Below, piece by piece: positions 1-5,066 of a stretch of DNA of 9,164 nucleotides; positions within the stretch are counted from its first letter, which is position 1; every line of letters starts with the position of its first letter. The notes under the pieces were generated by a model that was not told the DNA's origin, made no database searches, and saw only the letters and a list, made by a program, of their open reading frames with translations. The DNA lies in assembly GCA_023128195.1 (NCBI GenBank), contig JAGMEL010000032.1, positions 1 through 9,164 on the forward strand. The letters run 5' to 3'. A program made the position numbers and the translations under genes. This DNA is from Caldifarciminota bacterium (GTDB lineage: Bacteria; Hydrothermota; Tepidihabitantia; SM23-42).

Positions 1-45
1 CGGAATTCGATACCAGTGATAAAAAGTATGATTACGGAGATGATG
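1..45 (+). repeat. Core intergenic repeat, copy A (5' part cut by window edge)
   Basis: The stretch contains CGGAATTCGATACCAGTGAT followed by a spacer and GATTACGGAGATGAT. The same order of words recurs at 121-165, 1425-1468, 1525-1600 and 5483-5523. It resembles the 1525 copy most closely, because both begin CGGAATTCGAT instead of GGTGTCGAT. No gene is visible in it. Confidence 0.6.
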
Positions 46-104
46 CTGGGAACCAAAAACCGACCTACTATGTTTTGTTCACACATCAAATGCAATTGTT
101 TGGG

Positions 105-180
105 CTATGAAAAACCATAACGCGGTGTCGATGGCAGTGATAGACAAGAAGATTACAGTAATTATGTGGAGTAGAGATGG
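105..180 (+). repeat. Core intergenic repeat, copy B (uninterrupted)
   Basis: This copy runs CTATGAAAAA, CGGTGTCGAT, GGCAGTGATA, AAGATTAC, AGTAATTATGTGGAGTAGAG. It aligns along its whole length with 1504-1614, including the leading CTATGAAAAA. It is therefore the best reference for the intact form that is interrupted there. The rest of 1-249 shows no convincing coding sequence. Confidence 0.65.
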
Positions 181-249
181 CCTGCCACTTTTTTTATTTT
201 TCACCTTTGTAGACCCCCTATGATTTATGTTGGCAGCATTATGCTAATA

Positions 250-277
250 TTGACAAATCGTAAAACGACTCTATAAT
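250..277 (+). promoter_or_regulatory. Consensus sigma-70-type promoter
   Basis: TTGACA (250-255) and TATAAT (272-277) are both perfect consensus boxes separated by 16 bp. Transcription would start near 283-285, only about 8 nt before the ATG at 292. The promoter looks fully functional although the gene behind it is broken. Confidence 0.75.
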
Positions 278-291
278 ATTTATGAGGAATT

Positions 292-366
292 ATGCGTAAA
301 TATTTACTTTTGATAACTGGCGGATTTGTGGCGGATTTGGGGTCAAATCTAAACATTTTACATTGA
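292..366 (+). pseudogene. Gene remnant: intact promoter, RBS and start, body lost
   Basis: An ATG preceded by GAGGAATT (Shine-Dalgarno-like GAGG at 284-287) opens a frame of 24 codons beginning MRKYLLLITGGFV. That opening has a basic n-region and a hydrophobic stretch, like the beginning of a signal peptide or membrane segment. After about 12 codons the sequence becomes an 11-bp tandem duplication (GGCGGATTTGT at 319-329, GGCGGATTTGG at 330-340) and then the GGGGTCAAATCT element at 339-350, and it stops at TGA 364-366. The perfect promoter and ribosome site make this more than a chance frame. I read it as the 5' stub of a gene for an exported or membrane protein whose body was replaced by repeat DNA. 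A functional leader peptide or small protein is an alternative. Confidence 0.45.
339..350 (+). repeat. 3'-end element GGGGTCARAYCY, copy 1
   Basis: GGGGTCAAATCT lies inside the end of the broken frame at 292-366. It is the first of seven copies in the window, all on the + strand and all at or near the 3' end of a transcription unit. A weaker relative, GGGATCAGCCTT, follows at 379-390. Confidence 0.6.
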
Positions 367-540
367 TATTTAAAAAAAGGGATCAGCCTTTGACATTGGA
401 CAAATTAGAATTGCAGTAATATTATGAAACTCAATTCTGCAGTAGCTGATCAAACCTGGTTCAATAACCTGTGGTATATGTAAGATATTGATGAGGTGAA
501 TTTCTGGCAACCGGGTGGTGAAGTGATTGAAAAGCCCTAT

Positions 541-546
541 TATAAT
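541..546 (+). promoter_or_regulatory. Probable -10 box for the 573 gene
   Basis: TATAAT is a perfect -10 hexamer 26 nt before the ATG at 573, giving a leader of about 20 nt that contains the ribosome site. No good -35 lies at the proper distance: GGTGAA at 517-522 is the best, with an 18-bp spacer. A nearby TTGAAA at 527-532 is too close. Confidence 0.4.
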
Positions 547-572
547 ATGCTGAGATAGCAAAAGGAGTAGAT

Positions 573-776
573 ATGAAAAATGAATTATTCAAGAAGGTAA
601 CGTGGCGGGATGTATTGGATATTGTTCTTATGTTTGGAATGGGATTCATGGTGTTATATGCTATAGCAAAGCAATACTATGGAGTAATCGCAGCGCTTTG
701 TGGAATTATTGTATATAACACTACCCGTATGGAAAGAAGAATTCGAGAATTAGAAAAAAGACTGGGTGATTCTTAA
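573..776 (+). CDS. Small two-pass membrane protein, unknown function
   Basis: This 67-residue protein is not one I recognise. A short basic N-terminus (KNELFKK) is followed by two probable membrane segments, about residues 14-32 and 36-50. A charged helix then covers residues 52-66 (RMERRIRELEKRLGD) and could form a short coiled coil in the cytoplasm. The start is well supported: AAAGGAG at 561-567 sits 5 nt before the ATG, and a TATAAT box lies just upstream. Shape and size suggest a membrane anchor or a subunit of a small complex, but no partner gene is visible. The frame ends cleanly in TAA, with a 3'-end element 29 nt downstream. I am fairly confident that it is a gene and have no evidence for its role. 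Confidence 0.7.
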   Translation: MKNELFKKVTWRDVLDIVLMFGMGFMVLYAIAKQYYGVIAALCGIIVYNTTRMERRIRELEKRLGDS

Positions 777-805
777 TATGGGCAATAGAGGAACGGGGTT
801 AATGT

Positions 806-817
806 CGGGTCAAATCT
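806..817 (+). repeat. 3'-end element, copy 2 (CGGGTCAAATCT)
   Basis: This copy lies 29 nt after the stop of the 573-776 gene, in the same orientation. It sits in the loop of a possible long stem formed by CGGGGT (794-799) and ACCCCG (820-825). Confidence 0.55.
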
Positions 818-824
818 CTACCCC

Positions 825-881
825 GGTGAAGTAATCAAGCTTCACCCCGTACGCTGACGCTACGGGACAGGCAGGGCAGGC
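825..881 (+). repeat. Two adjacent hairpins, CCCCGTA-type palindromic repeat
   Basis: GGTGAAG (825-831) pairs with CTTCACC (840-846). Directly after it, CCCGTA (846-851) pairs perfectly with TACGGG (861-866) around CGCTGACGC. The tail reads ACAGGCAGGGCAGGC. Relatives occur at 1560-1590 and 8919-8943, with tail-only fragments near 5428 and 5727. There is no run of T after it, so it is not an obvious terminator. Confidence 0.6.
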
Positions 882-899
882 TTTGAACATAACTTATGA

Positions 900-957
900 G
901 CAAATTGCAGCGGTTTCTAATTAAAAAAACCAGCCGAGACTTTAGATTTTGTCGAAT
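900..957 (+). repeat. Upstream module, copy 1
   Basis: The stretch contains CAAATTGCAG, a TTTCTAATT(A)n tract, CCAGCCGAGACTTTAGATT and TTGTCGAA. The same words in the same order occur at 3420-3498 and, less the first part, at 9081-9130. It ends 90 nt before the start at 1047. A weak promoter reading is TTGTCG (949-954), 18 bp, TAATAA (973-978). Confidence 0.6.
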
Positions 958-1046
958 GTGGAGACCTGTAAGTAATAATATTTTATGAATATCTGGCGAT
1001 TGAATGTTAATAAAACACAGAATGGGGAAGGTATCAGGGAATAATT

Positions 1047-1475
1047 GTGGATATAATTGATATAATCCGCCTATTGCTTCTGCTGACATCGATTGTTCTT
1101 TTGTTTATTTCGGTTATTAATTTATCCAAGAAGAGATTTAATAAAGCTGGCAAATTTTTTTTATACTTCCTATTGTGCCTGATCTATAGGATGATGATAT
1201 GTACTGATATTCGTATACTGTTTATATTGAAATGGGCACTATTTGTTTTGAGTGTAGTATTAACTCTCGTGCTTGTGGTAATAGCATTTAAAAAGAGAAA
1301 TGAAAAAGTGTGTGGCGAGCTATTTATTTCTAAAATATGTTTGCCTTATGCATTAGGGCAAGATATGGGGCAAGATATGGGCAAGATATGGGGTCAGACC
1401 TGGAAACTAGAAACTACACCTGCGGTGTCGATAGCGGTGATACAAATACAAATTACAGCGATAATAGAGCAATAG
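1047..1475 (+). CDS. Small three-pass membrane protein with repeat-derived tail
   Basis: I do not recognise this 142-residue frame. It starts at a GTG with AGGGA (1036-1040) 6 nt upstream. Three probable membrane segments lie at about residues 6-26, 35-51 and 57-81, each followed by a basic patch (KKR, KKRNEK), which suggests an inner-membrane protein. From residue 104 to the stop, the codons come from intergenic repeats: three tandem copies of GCAAGATATGGG read as GQDM, GQDM, GKIW, then the GGGGTCAGACCT element, a short heptamer array and the core repeat. The natural C-terminus therefore seems to have been lost, or the protein has been extended by repeat DNA. The first 100 residues look like a real protein. 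The last 39 probably do not have an evolved function. Confidence 0.5.
   Translation: MDIIDIIRLLLLLTSIVLLFISVINLSKKRFNKAGKFFLYFLLCLIYRMMICTDIRILFILKWALFVLSVVLTLVLVVIAFKKRNEKVCGELFISKICLPYALGQDMGQDMGKIWGQTWKLETTPAVSIAVIQIQITAIIEQ
1356..1401 (+). repeat. Three tandem GCAAGATATGGG units plus 3'-end element, copy 3
   Basis: GCAAGATATGGG begins at 1358, 1370 and 1381, and the last unit runs into GGGGTCAGACCT (1390-1401). AGATATGGRGTCAGACC also occurs at 4648-4663 and 8890-8906, so AGATATGG is the usual lead-in of this element. Here the lead-in has been multiplied. Confidence 0.7.
1403..1468 (+). repeat. Core intergenic repeat, copy C, with two leading heptamers
   Basis: Two GAAACTA heptamers (1403-1416) lead straight into CACCTGCGGTGTCGAT, AGCGGTGATA and AAATTACAGCGATAAT. 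ACACC and GGTGT form a 5-bp inverted repeat around TGC. The same colinear order (3'-end element, heptamers, CACCTRCGGTGTCGAT, core) is found at 5398-5525. Confidence 0.65.
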
Positions 1476-1503
1476 GGGACGGGGGTTGACTTTGTGACAT
1501 CGC

Positions 1504-1614
1504 CTATGAAAAAATTATTCCTTACGGAATTCGATCACCAGTGATAGAAAGGAAGATTACCCCGTACGATTAACATCTTACGGGGCAGGCAGTGATTATA
1601 TGGAGTGAGATGAC
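1504..1614 (+). repeat. Core intergenic repeat, copy D, split by a 30-nt hairpin insertion
   Basis: CTATGAAAAA, CGGAATTCGAT, CACCAGTGATAGAAAGGAAGATTAC (read in pieces) is followed by 30 extra bases at 1561-1590, and then AGTGATTATATGGAGTGAG resumes. Compared with 105-180, the insert falls exactly between GATTAC and AGTRATTAT. The insert carries the arms CCCCGTA (1560-1566, using the last base of GATTAC) and TACGGGG (1579-1585) plus CAGGC. From 1615 to 1684 I see only AT-rich sequence without a gene. Confidence 0.7.
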
Positions 1615-1684
1615 TTACTACTAATAACAATAACTTTTAAATCAACCATAAAAATTAACATCTCTGCTTAGTAATATCAGGCTC

Positions 1685-1712
1685 TTGACAAAGGTTTGAA
1701 TATATGTATAGT
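1685..1712 (+). promoter_or_regulatory. Promoter of the nucleotidyltransferase / winged-helix unit
   Basis: TTGACA (1685-1690), a 16-bp spacer and TATAGT (1707-1712). Transcription would start near 1719, giving a leader of about 36 nt. The operator array begins on the last base of the -10 box, so a protein bound there would block polymerase. Confidence 0.65.
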
Positions 1713-1752
1713 TAGTATTATAAATACTAATTATTAGTATTTTAACTACTAA
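1712..1752 (+). promoter_or_regulatory. Operator: four alternating 8-bp half-sites at 11-bp spacing
   Basis: The half-sites are TTAGTATT (1712-1719), AATACTAA (1723-1730), TTAGTATT (1734-1741) and ACTACTAA (1745-1752), each separated by 3 nt. The first pair is a perfect palindrome, the second differs in one base, and the two palindromes repeat every 22 bp, about two helical turns. The array fills the whole space from the -10 box to 2 nt before the ATG, and no Shine-Dalgarno sequence is present. The geometry suits cooperative binding of two dimers, most simply the winged-helix protein encoded by the second gene of the unit. Confidence 0.7.
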
Positions 1753-1754
1753 TT

Positions 1755-2348
1755 ATGGAATTAGATTCTTCAAATATCAACGAGATATTCAGGGCACTCG
1801 ATGCCCAGATAGGTGTGTTTGAAGGCACATCGATTAATCTTGTCGTTTGTGGTGGCACGGCACTTGCTGCGCTTGGCTTAATAAATCGGACTACGAAAGA
1901 TACAGATGTACTTGGCACAATTGAGAAGATTGAAGGTAAATTCCACATATACAAAATAGAAAAATTTCCTGATTGGCTAGTTGGTGCAGCTCAAGTCGTG
2001 GCGCGCGATTTTGGGTTGCCTGAATATTGGTTGAATTTGGGACCAGCTTCGCAGCTTGAGTCTGGCTTGCCCGATGAGTTTGAGAAAAGACTGATTCCCA
2101 TGAATTATGGTAAGTTTCTGAGTGTCTATTATACAGGTCGCATTGACCAAATTCATTTCAAACTCTACGCTGCTGTGGATCGTGATGATTATCACACTCA
2201 AGATCTGGCTGCACTTAAGCCAAATGAAGATGAATTGAAGGCTGCAGCAAAATGGGTATTAACCCAGGATGTTTCTGAAACTTTTATGTTGATATTAAAG
2301 GACTTTTTAAGAAAGAATGGTTATGAAAAAGTGGCTGAAAAGATTTAA
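1755..2348 (+). CDS. DUF6036-type nucleotidyltransferase, possible toxin
   Basis: The 197-residue protein carries the minimal nucleotidyltransferase signature: GGT at residues 33-35 and, on the following strand, KDTD with Asp49 and Asp51 as the likely metal-binding carboxylates. The C-terminal half has the pattern I know from DUF6036 proteins: HFKLYAAVDR, then DLAALKPNEDEL and an Ala-rich helix ending in W. DUF6036 is related to the AbiEii/MenT-like nucleotidyltransferases, some of which are toxins of type IV or similar systems that modify tRNA. The actual substrate here is unknown. The length is normal for the family and nothing essential appears missing. There is no Shine-Dalgarno sequence: operator half-sites abut the ATG. 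It overlaps the next gene by up to 32 nt, so the two are translationally linked. The family call is strong; the toxin role is inferred from family and layout. Confidence 0.85.
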   Translation: MELDSSNINEIFRALDAQIGVFEGTSINLVVCGGTALAALGLINRTTKDTDVLGTIEKIEGKFHIYKIEKFPDWLVGAAQVVARDFGLPEYWLNLGPASQLESGLPDEFEKRLIPMNYGKFLSVYYTGRIDQIHFKLYAAVDRDDYHTQDLAALKPNEDELKAAAKWVLTQDVSETFMLILKDFLRKNGYEKVAEKI

Positions 2349-3309
2349 GAAAGAATTCGATGACAAACTCCTTGATATCCACTGGAAGCAGTGGAGTGCT
2401 TTAGCTGTGGCATCACATAAGTCTCCAGAGAGTTACTGGATCATTGATCTTGAGGCACTTATCGTCTCGACGTTAGCTATGGGCATTAAAGATAAACGCC
2501 TTATGTCGGTTTGCATTGAGTGGTTAATTAAGAACGGCGAATGGCTAAACACATCACGATTCAAAAGAATAACCAATGCCTTCATGAAGCAAATATTTAG
2601 AACAAAAGAGACTCTTCTTTCACCCGAAGTGATTGTTTTACTGTCTGATACTATGAGAAAATTCTCTGGGAGTTCAGCAATGAAAAAGAAATCAAAGCAT
2701 CATGATTCATATGTACAGATTCATTCAGAATATGAACGCTTGTTTAAGGAATTTAAGATTCGAGACATAGCGCAGAAATTAGATACGCTGCAGTCGCCTG
2801 TGTTGCTCCAGCTGTTGTTGCGTGGCTATTATGGTATGGATGCCCGACCAGATATTTTCATTTACCTATTGTTTAACAAACAGGACAACTCTCTATCCAT
2901 AGCGAGAAATATTTACTATAATCAGAAGAACGTTTACAATATTCTTGAAAAATGGTGCAAAACAGGGCTGGTCACAAAAGCACATAAGAATTACATACTA
3001 AGAAAATCAATAGGCTGGCGTGATTTCTGGAGTTATGGCAAAAAGCAAGGCTATTTGAACTGGGTGAAGATATTTTACCTTCTTAATCGATTATCAAAAG
3101 CGTTTTCAACACCACCATGGTGCGAAGATATGTATTTAATGTCATCATTTTTCCGTGATCTTTTCGATGAAGCGGACGAGATTTCGAATACATTGAACAT
3201 ACAAATTTCTGATCCACGTAGCTATAAAGGTACAATGTACTACGACGCTTTCATGTTAGGGATTTTTGAGGTTCTTAAGCAATTGGAAGATGTGGGGTCA
3301 AATCCATAA
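2323..3309 (+). CDS. Winged-helix protein paired with the nucleotidyltransferase (putative antitoxin/autoregulator)
   Basis: I choose the ATG at 2323 (328 residues) because AGAAAG at 2310-2315 lies 7 nt upstream. An ATG at 2317 would add only Met-Val. In numbering from 2317, the N-terminal region contains WIIDLEALIVSTLAMG (about 41-56), a segment like those in proteins next to DUF6036 genes. A winged helix-turn-helix follows at about 177-222: RPDIFIYLL, then IARNIYYNQKNVYNILEKW as the recognition region, then GLV at the wing. No enzyme motif is visible. The reading frame overlaps the nucleotidyltransferase, and the four-half-site operator upstream is a natural target for autoregulation. In classical AbiE the antitoxin gene comes first; here the order is reversed. 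The last residues, VGSNP, are encoded by a GGGGTCAAATCC repeat, so the original C-terminus may be altered. An antitoxin role is inference. Confidence 0.75.
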   Translation: MKKWLKRFKKEFDDKLLDIHWKQWSALAVASHKSPESYWIIDLEALIVSTLAMGIKDKRLMSVCIEWLIKNGEWLNTSRFKRITNAFMKQIFRTKETLLSPEVIVLLSDTMRKFSGSSAMKKKSKHHDSYVQIHSEYERLFKEFKIRDIAQKLDTLQSPVLLQLLLRGYYGMDARPDIFIYLLFNKQDNSLSIARNIYYNQKNVYNILEKWCKTGLVTKAHKNYILRKSIGWRDFWSYGKKQGYLNWVKIFYLLNRLSKAFSTPPWCEDMYLMSSFFRDLFDEADEISNTLNIQISDPRSYKGTMYYDAFMLGIFEVLKQLEDVGSNP

Positions 3310-3342
3310 AGACAGATGATAGATACTAGATATTAGATGTTA
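3294..3342 (+). repeat. 3'-end element, copy 4, and heptamer array
   Basis: GGGGTCAAATCC (3294-3305) spans the last codons of the winged-helix gene, whose stop is at 3307-3309. After ATAAAGACA come four exact 7-nt units: GATGATA, GATACTA, GATATTA and GATGTTA (3315-3342). The same lead-in, GACAGATGATAGATACT, opens the array at 5445. Confidence 0.7.
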
Positions 3343-3381
3343 GAAAGAGAAATGAGAAATGGCATCACCTTGTTAAGACTT

Positions 3382-3413
3382 GGAGAAACGGAGATAAGGA
3401 GACTGGGAGAAAA
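3382..3413 (+). repeat. Octamer array GGAGANNN, copy 1
   Basis: Four in-phase 8-nt units: GGAGAAAC, GGAGATAA, GGAGACTG and GGAGAAAA, preceded by a degenerate TAAGACTT. Related arrays are at 4669-4692 and 8973-9012. The first five bases are constant and the last three vary. Confidence 0.75.
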
Positions 3414-3498
3414 AGCGAAGGGCGTTTTTTAATTGCAAATTGCAGCAAATTCTAATTTACAAAACCATCCGAGACTTTAGATTGACTTTGTTCAAAAA
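3414..3498 (+). repeat. Upstream module, copy 2 (supplies the dehydrogenase -35 box)
   Basis: AGCGAAGGGCGTTTTTTAAT and the following TGCAAATTGCAG (3414-3445) recur at 4847-4878 with one difference in 32 bases. The rest, TTCTAATTTACAAAACCA, TCCGAGACTTTAGATT and TTGTTCAA, matches 900-957 and 9091-9127. Compared with those copies there are extra bases (GACTT) near 3484 that create the TTGACT box. Confidence 0.7.
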
Positions 3499-3509
3499 TC
3501 TCATATTAT
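3482..3509 (+). promoter_or_regulatory. Promoter of the alcohol dehydrogenase gene
   Basis: TTGACT (3482-3487), a 16-bp spacer and TATTAT (3504-3509). Transcription would start near 3516 and give a leader of about 84 nt that contains a fragment of the core repeat (AGCAGTGATGAAAGG at 3512-3526). Confidence 0.55.
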
Positions 3510-3599
3510 ATAGCAGTGATGAAAGGTAAAATTGATGTGGTGTATGCATAAGAAGATAGCATGATAAGCAGCAAGTGAGAAGTGGAAAAAGGAGAAGAA

Positions 3600-4634
3600 A
3601 TGCATAGGAAAAAGTCTGCATCAACCATCCATGCATATGCAGCGAGAGCGCCGGGAAAACCGCTCAAGCTACATACCTATGAGGCACCTAAGCTGGGGGA
3701 ACATGATGTCCGCATATCGATCACTCACTGCGGTGTCTGTCACACTGATGTCAGTGCCATCGATGACTATTATGGAATAACTACATATCCTTTTGTGCCT
3801 GGTCACGAAATCGTCGGATACGTGTCAGCAGTGGGCCGTGCCGCCTCTGGTCTTAAGGAAGGCGACAGGGTCGGCGTAGGGTGGCAGGGTCGTTCCTGCA
3901 TGAAATGCGAATGGTGCTTGAAGGGAGAAGAACATCTCTGCATGGACATTGTTAAGTCAGGAACATGGGTTCCATACGGCGGTTTCTCCTCTTCTATTGT
4001 CGTCGATAGCCGGTTTGCATACCCTCTACCTCAAGCCATGCGTTCTGAGGTTGCTGCCGTACTTCTATGTGCCGGTGTTACTGTCTACTCTCCGCTCAGA
4101 ACTTATACAAAGGGCTCCGCCCCAAAGATCGGCGTTGTCGGTGTCGGGGGTGTGGGCCATGTCGCTATCCAGTTCGCTCACACCTTTGGCTGTGAGGTTA
4201 CGGCAATTTCATCATCTCCAAAGAAGAAAAAGGAGGCGCTTGCCTTTGGTGCTGACCACTTCATTGATTCAAACGACGCAGATGGCTTGCGGCAAGTTGA
4301 GTTCGGTTTCGACCTGCTGATGTGCACGGCGAGCGACGGAGTCAAGTGGGAGAAAATGCTGATGATATTAAAGAAGAAAGGAAGAATGATCTTGCTCGGT
4401 TTCCCAACCATGGCACTCCATCCGCTTGACCTTGTAGCACACGAGCTTTCGATCACTGGTTCCTTCCTAGGCAACCGTTCGGCAATGAAAGAGACACTGA
4501 TGTTCGCGCAGGCACATGGTATTACGCCCAAAGTCGAGCTGATGCCTATGTCGCAGGTAAATAAGGCGATTCAACGGGTTAAAGAGAACAAAGCACGCTA
4601 TCGAATCGTGCTGGTCAACAAGGATGGAGTGTAG
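3600..4634 (+). CDS. Zinc-dependent alcohol dehydrogenase, cinnamyl-alcohol / YahK type
   Basis: A 344-residue medium-chain dehydrogenase that interconverts alcohols and aldehydes in the cytoplasm. The catalytic zinc site is visible as HCGVCHTD (Cys47), GHE (His69, Glu70) and Cys157. The structural zinc loop holds Cys100, Cys103, Cys106 and Cys114 in the family's C-x2-C-x2-C-x7-C spacing. The Rossmann fold shows GVGGVGH at 181-187. The following loop is SSSPKKKK with no acidic residue, which fits NADP(H) preference. GVGWQGRSC and the overall length match the CAD/YahK subgroup; the substrate cannot be told. I start at ATG 3600 because AAAGGAG (3588-3594) lies 5 nt before it. A GTG at 3582 would add six residues but has no ribosome site. 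The gene looks clearly richer in G+C than its neighbours, possibly a sign of transfer. It stands alone, flanked by repeats. Confidence 0.93.
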   Translation: MHRKKSASTIHAYAARAPGKPLKLHTYEAPKLGEHDVRISITHCGVCHTDVSAIDDYYGITTYPFVPGHEIVGYVSAVGRAASGLKEGDRVGVGWQGRSCMKCEWCLKGEEHLCMDIVKSGTWVPYGGFSSSIVVDSRFAYPLPQAMRSEVAAVLLCAGVTVYSPLRTYTKGSAPKIGVVGVGGVGHVAIQFAHTFGCEVTAISSSPKKKKEALAFGADHFIDSNDADGLRQVEFGFDLLMCTASDGVKWEKMLMILKKKGRMILLGFPTMALHPLDLVAHELSITGSFLGNRSAMKETLMFAQAHGITPKVELMPMSQVNKAIQRVKENKARYRIVLVNKDGV

Positions 4635-4642
4635 TAAGCCGC

Positions 4643-4669
4643 AGGAAGATATGGGGTCAGACCCTTCCT
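4643..4669 (+). repeat. 3'-end element, copy 5, within a hairpin
   Basis: GGGGTCAGACCC (4653-4664) begins 18 nt after the dehydrogenase stop. GGGTC pairs with GACCC, and the flanks AGGAA (4643-4647) and TTCCT (4665-4669) pair too, with GATATG unpaired on one side. No T-run follows, so any termination would be Rho-linked or structural. A partial second copy, GGGGTCAGG, is at 4696-4704. Confidence 0.6.
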
Positions 4670-4692
4670 AAGAAACGGAGACTTGGTGAAAG
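4669..4692 (+). repeat. Octamer array GGAGANNN, copy 2 (degenerate)
   Basis: Three in-phase units TAAGAAAC, GGAGACTT and GGTGAAAG directly follow the hairpin, so here the 3'-end element and the octamer array are adjacent. Confidence 0.55.
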
Positions 4693-4732
4693 GAAGGGGT
4701 CAGGAAATCAAAGAATTAGTATCAAATGACCT

Positions 4733-4981
4733 TTGTATTCTACGGTTGAAGACATCTCACATTTGTTCGATACACTGAAATCTGCAGCTCAATCGGAGAT
4801 TAAGGCATATTTCGTGCACGCTGCGCTGGAGAAAACAATAATAAAGAGCGAAGGACGTTTTTTAATTGCAAATTGCAGATTTAATCCCCCGCACCTTGTT
4901 TTGCTTCTGGCTTGCGCCATGCCTGAGGTTTCTGTAGACATCACAATAAATGTATTTAGTTATATCCATACATCTGCCTGA
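4733..4981 (+). other. Doubtful reading frame or gene remnant
   Basis: An open frame of 82 codons begins at TTG 4733 without a ribosome site or promoter. The first part (VEDISHLFDTLKSAAQSEIK) has a helix-like, protein-like composition and does not match the repeats. From codon 39 it is the 4847-4878 repeat copy in translation, and the rest is an unremarkable hydrophobic stretch. I do not recognise it. It may be the eroded piece of a former gene or simply a chance frame. Apart from this and the repeats, I see no gene between 4635 and 5029. Confidence 0.2.
4847..4878 (+). repeat. Upstream module, partial copy
   Basis: It matches 3414-3445 at 31 of 32 positions (the single difference is GGACG versus GGGCG) and then diverges. 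The CCAGCCGAGACTTTAGATT part is missing, so this is a truncated copy lying about 190 nt before the gene at 5067. Confidence 0.75.
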
Positions 4982-5000
4982 GCGGTACTCAATTTTATAG

Positions 5001-5017
5001 CCAAATCTAAGATTTGG
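5001..5017. promoter_or_regulatory. Perfect inverted repeat upstream of the 5030 promoter
   Basis: CCAAATC (5001-5007) and GATTTGG (5011-5017) flank TAA, and the palindrome extends to 8 bp per arm with a single central base. A further AATTTGG half-site follows at 5021-5027. It lies 12 bp before the -35 box, a position suited to an activator or repressor. It could also be a weak hairpin. No protein for it can be named. Confidence 0.4.
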
Positions 5018-5029
5018 GAAAATTTGGTG

Positions 5030-5057
5030 TTGACATCGTCATAAATTTTAGGATAAT
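5030..5057 (+). promoter_or_regulatory. Promoter of the zinc-ribbon gene, nearly leaderless
   Basis: TTGACA (5030-5035), a 16-bp spacer and GATAAT (5052-5057). Only 9 nt separate the -10 box from the ATG at 5067, so transcription would start about 2-3 nt before the start codon. AGGA at 5050-5053 overlaps the -10 box and is too far away to serve as a ribosome site. Confidence 0.6.
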
Positions 5058-5066
5058 TTAGACGAT

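Noticed and set aside
424..483. Short + strand frame beginning MKLNSAVADQTW
   Set aside because: Nineteen codons, no ribosome site and no promoter at a proper distance; chance is the simplest explanation.
370..649. Two overlapping - strand reading frames (370-561 and 461-649)
   Set aside because: They lie antisense to a supported + strand gene and its promoter, have no ribosome site, and their sequence shows no family pattern.
835..1089. - strand frame of 84 codons
   Set aside because: It is the complement of hairpin and upstream-module repeats and overlaps the 1047 start; no ribosome site.
3315..3413. CRISPR array suggested by regular repeats
   Set aside because: Units are 7 or 8 nt with no spacers, and no cas gene is in the window.
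3582..3599. GTG 3582 as the dehydrogenase start
   Set aside because: It has no ribosome site, whereas AAAGGAG stands 5 nt before ATG 3600, and the extra six residues do not belong to the family.
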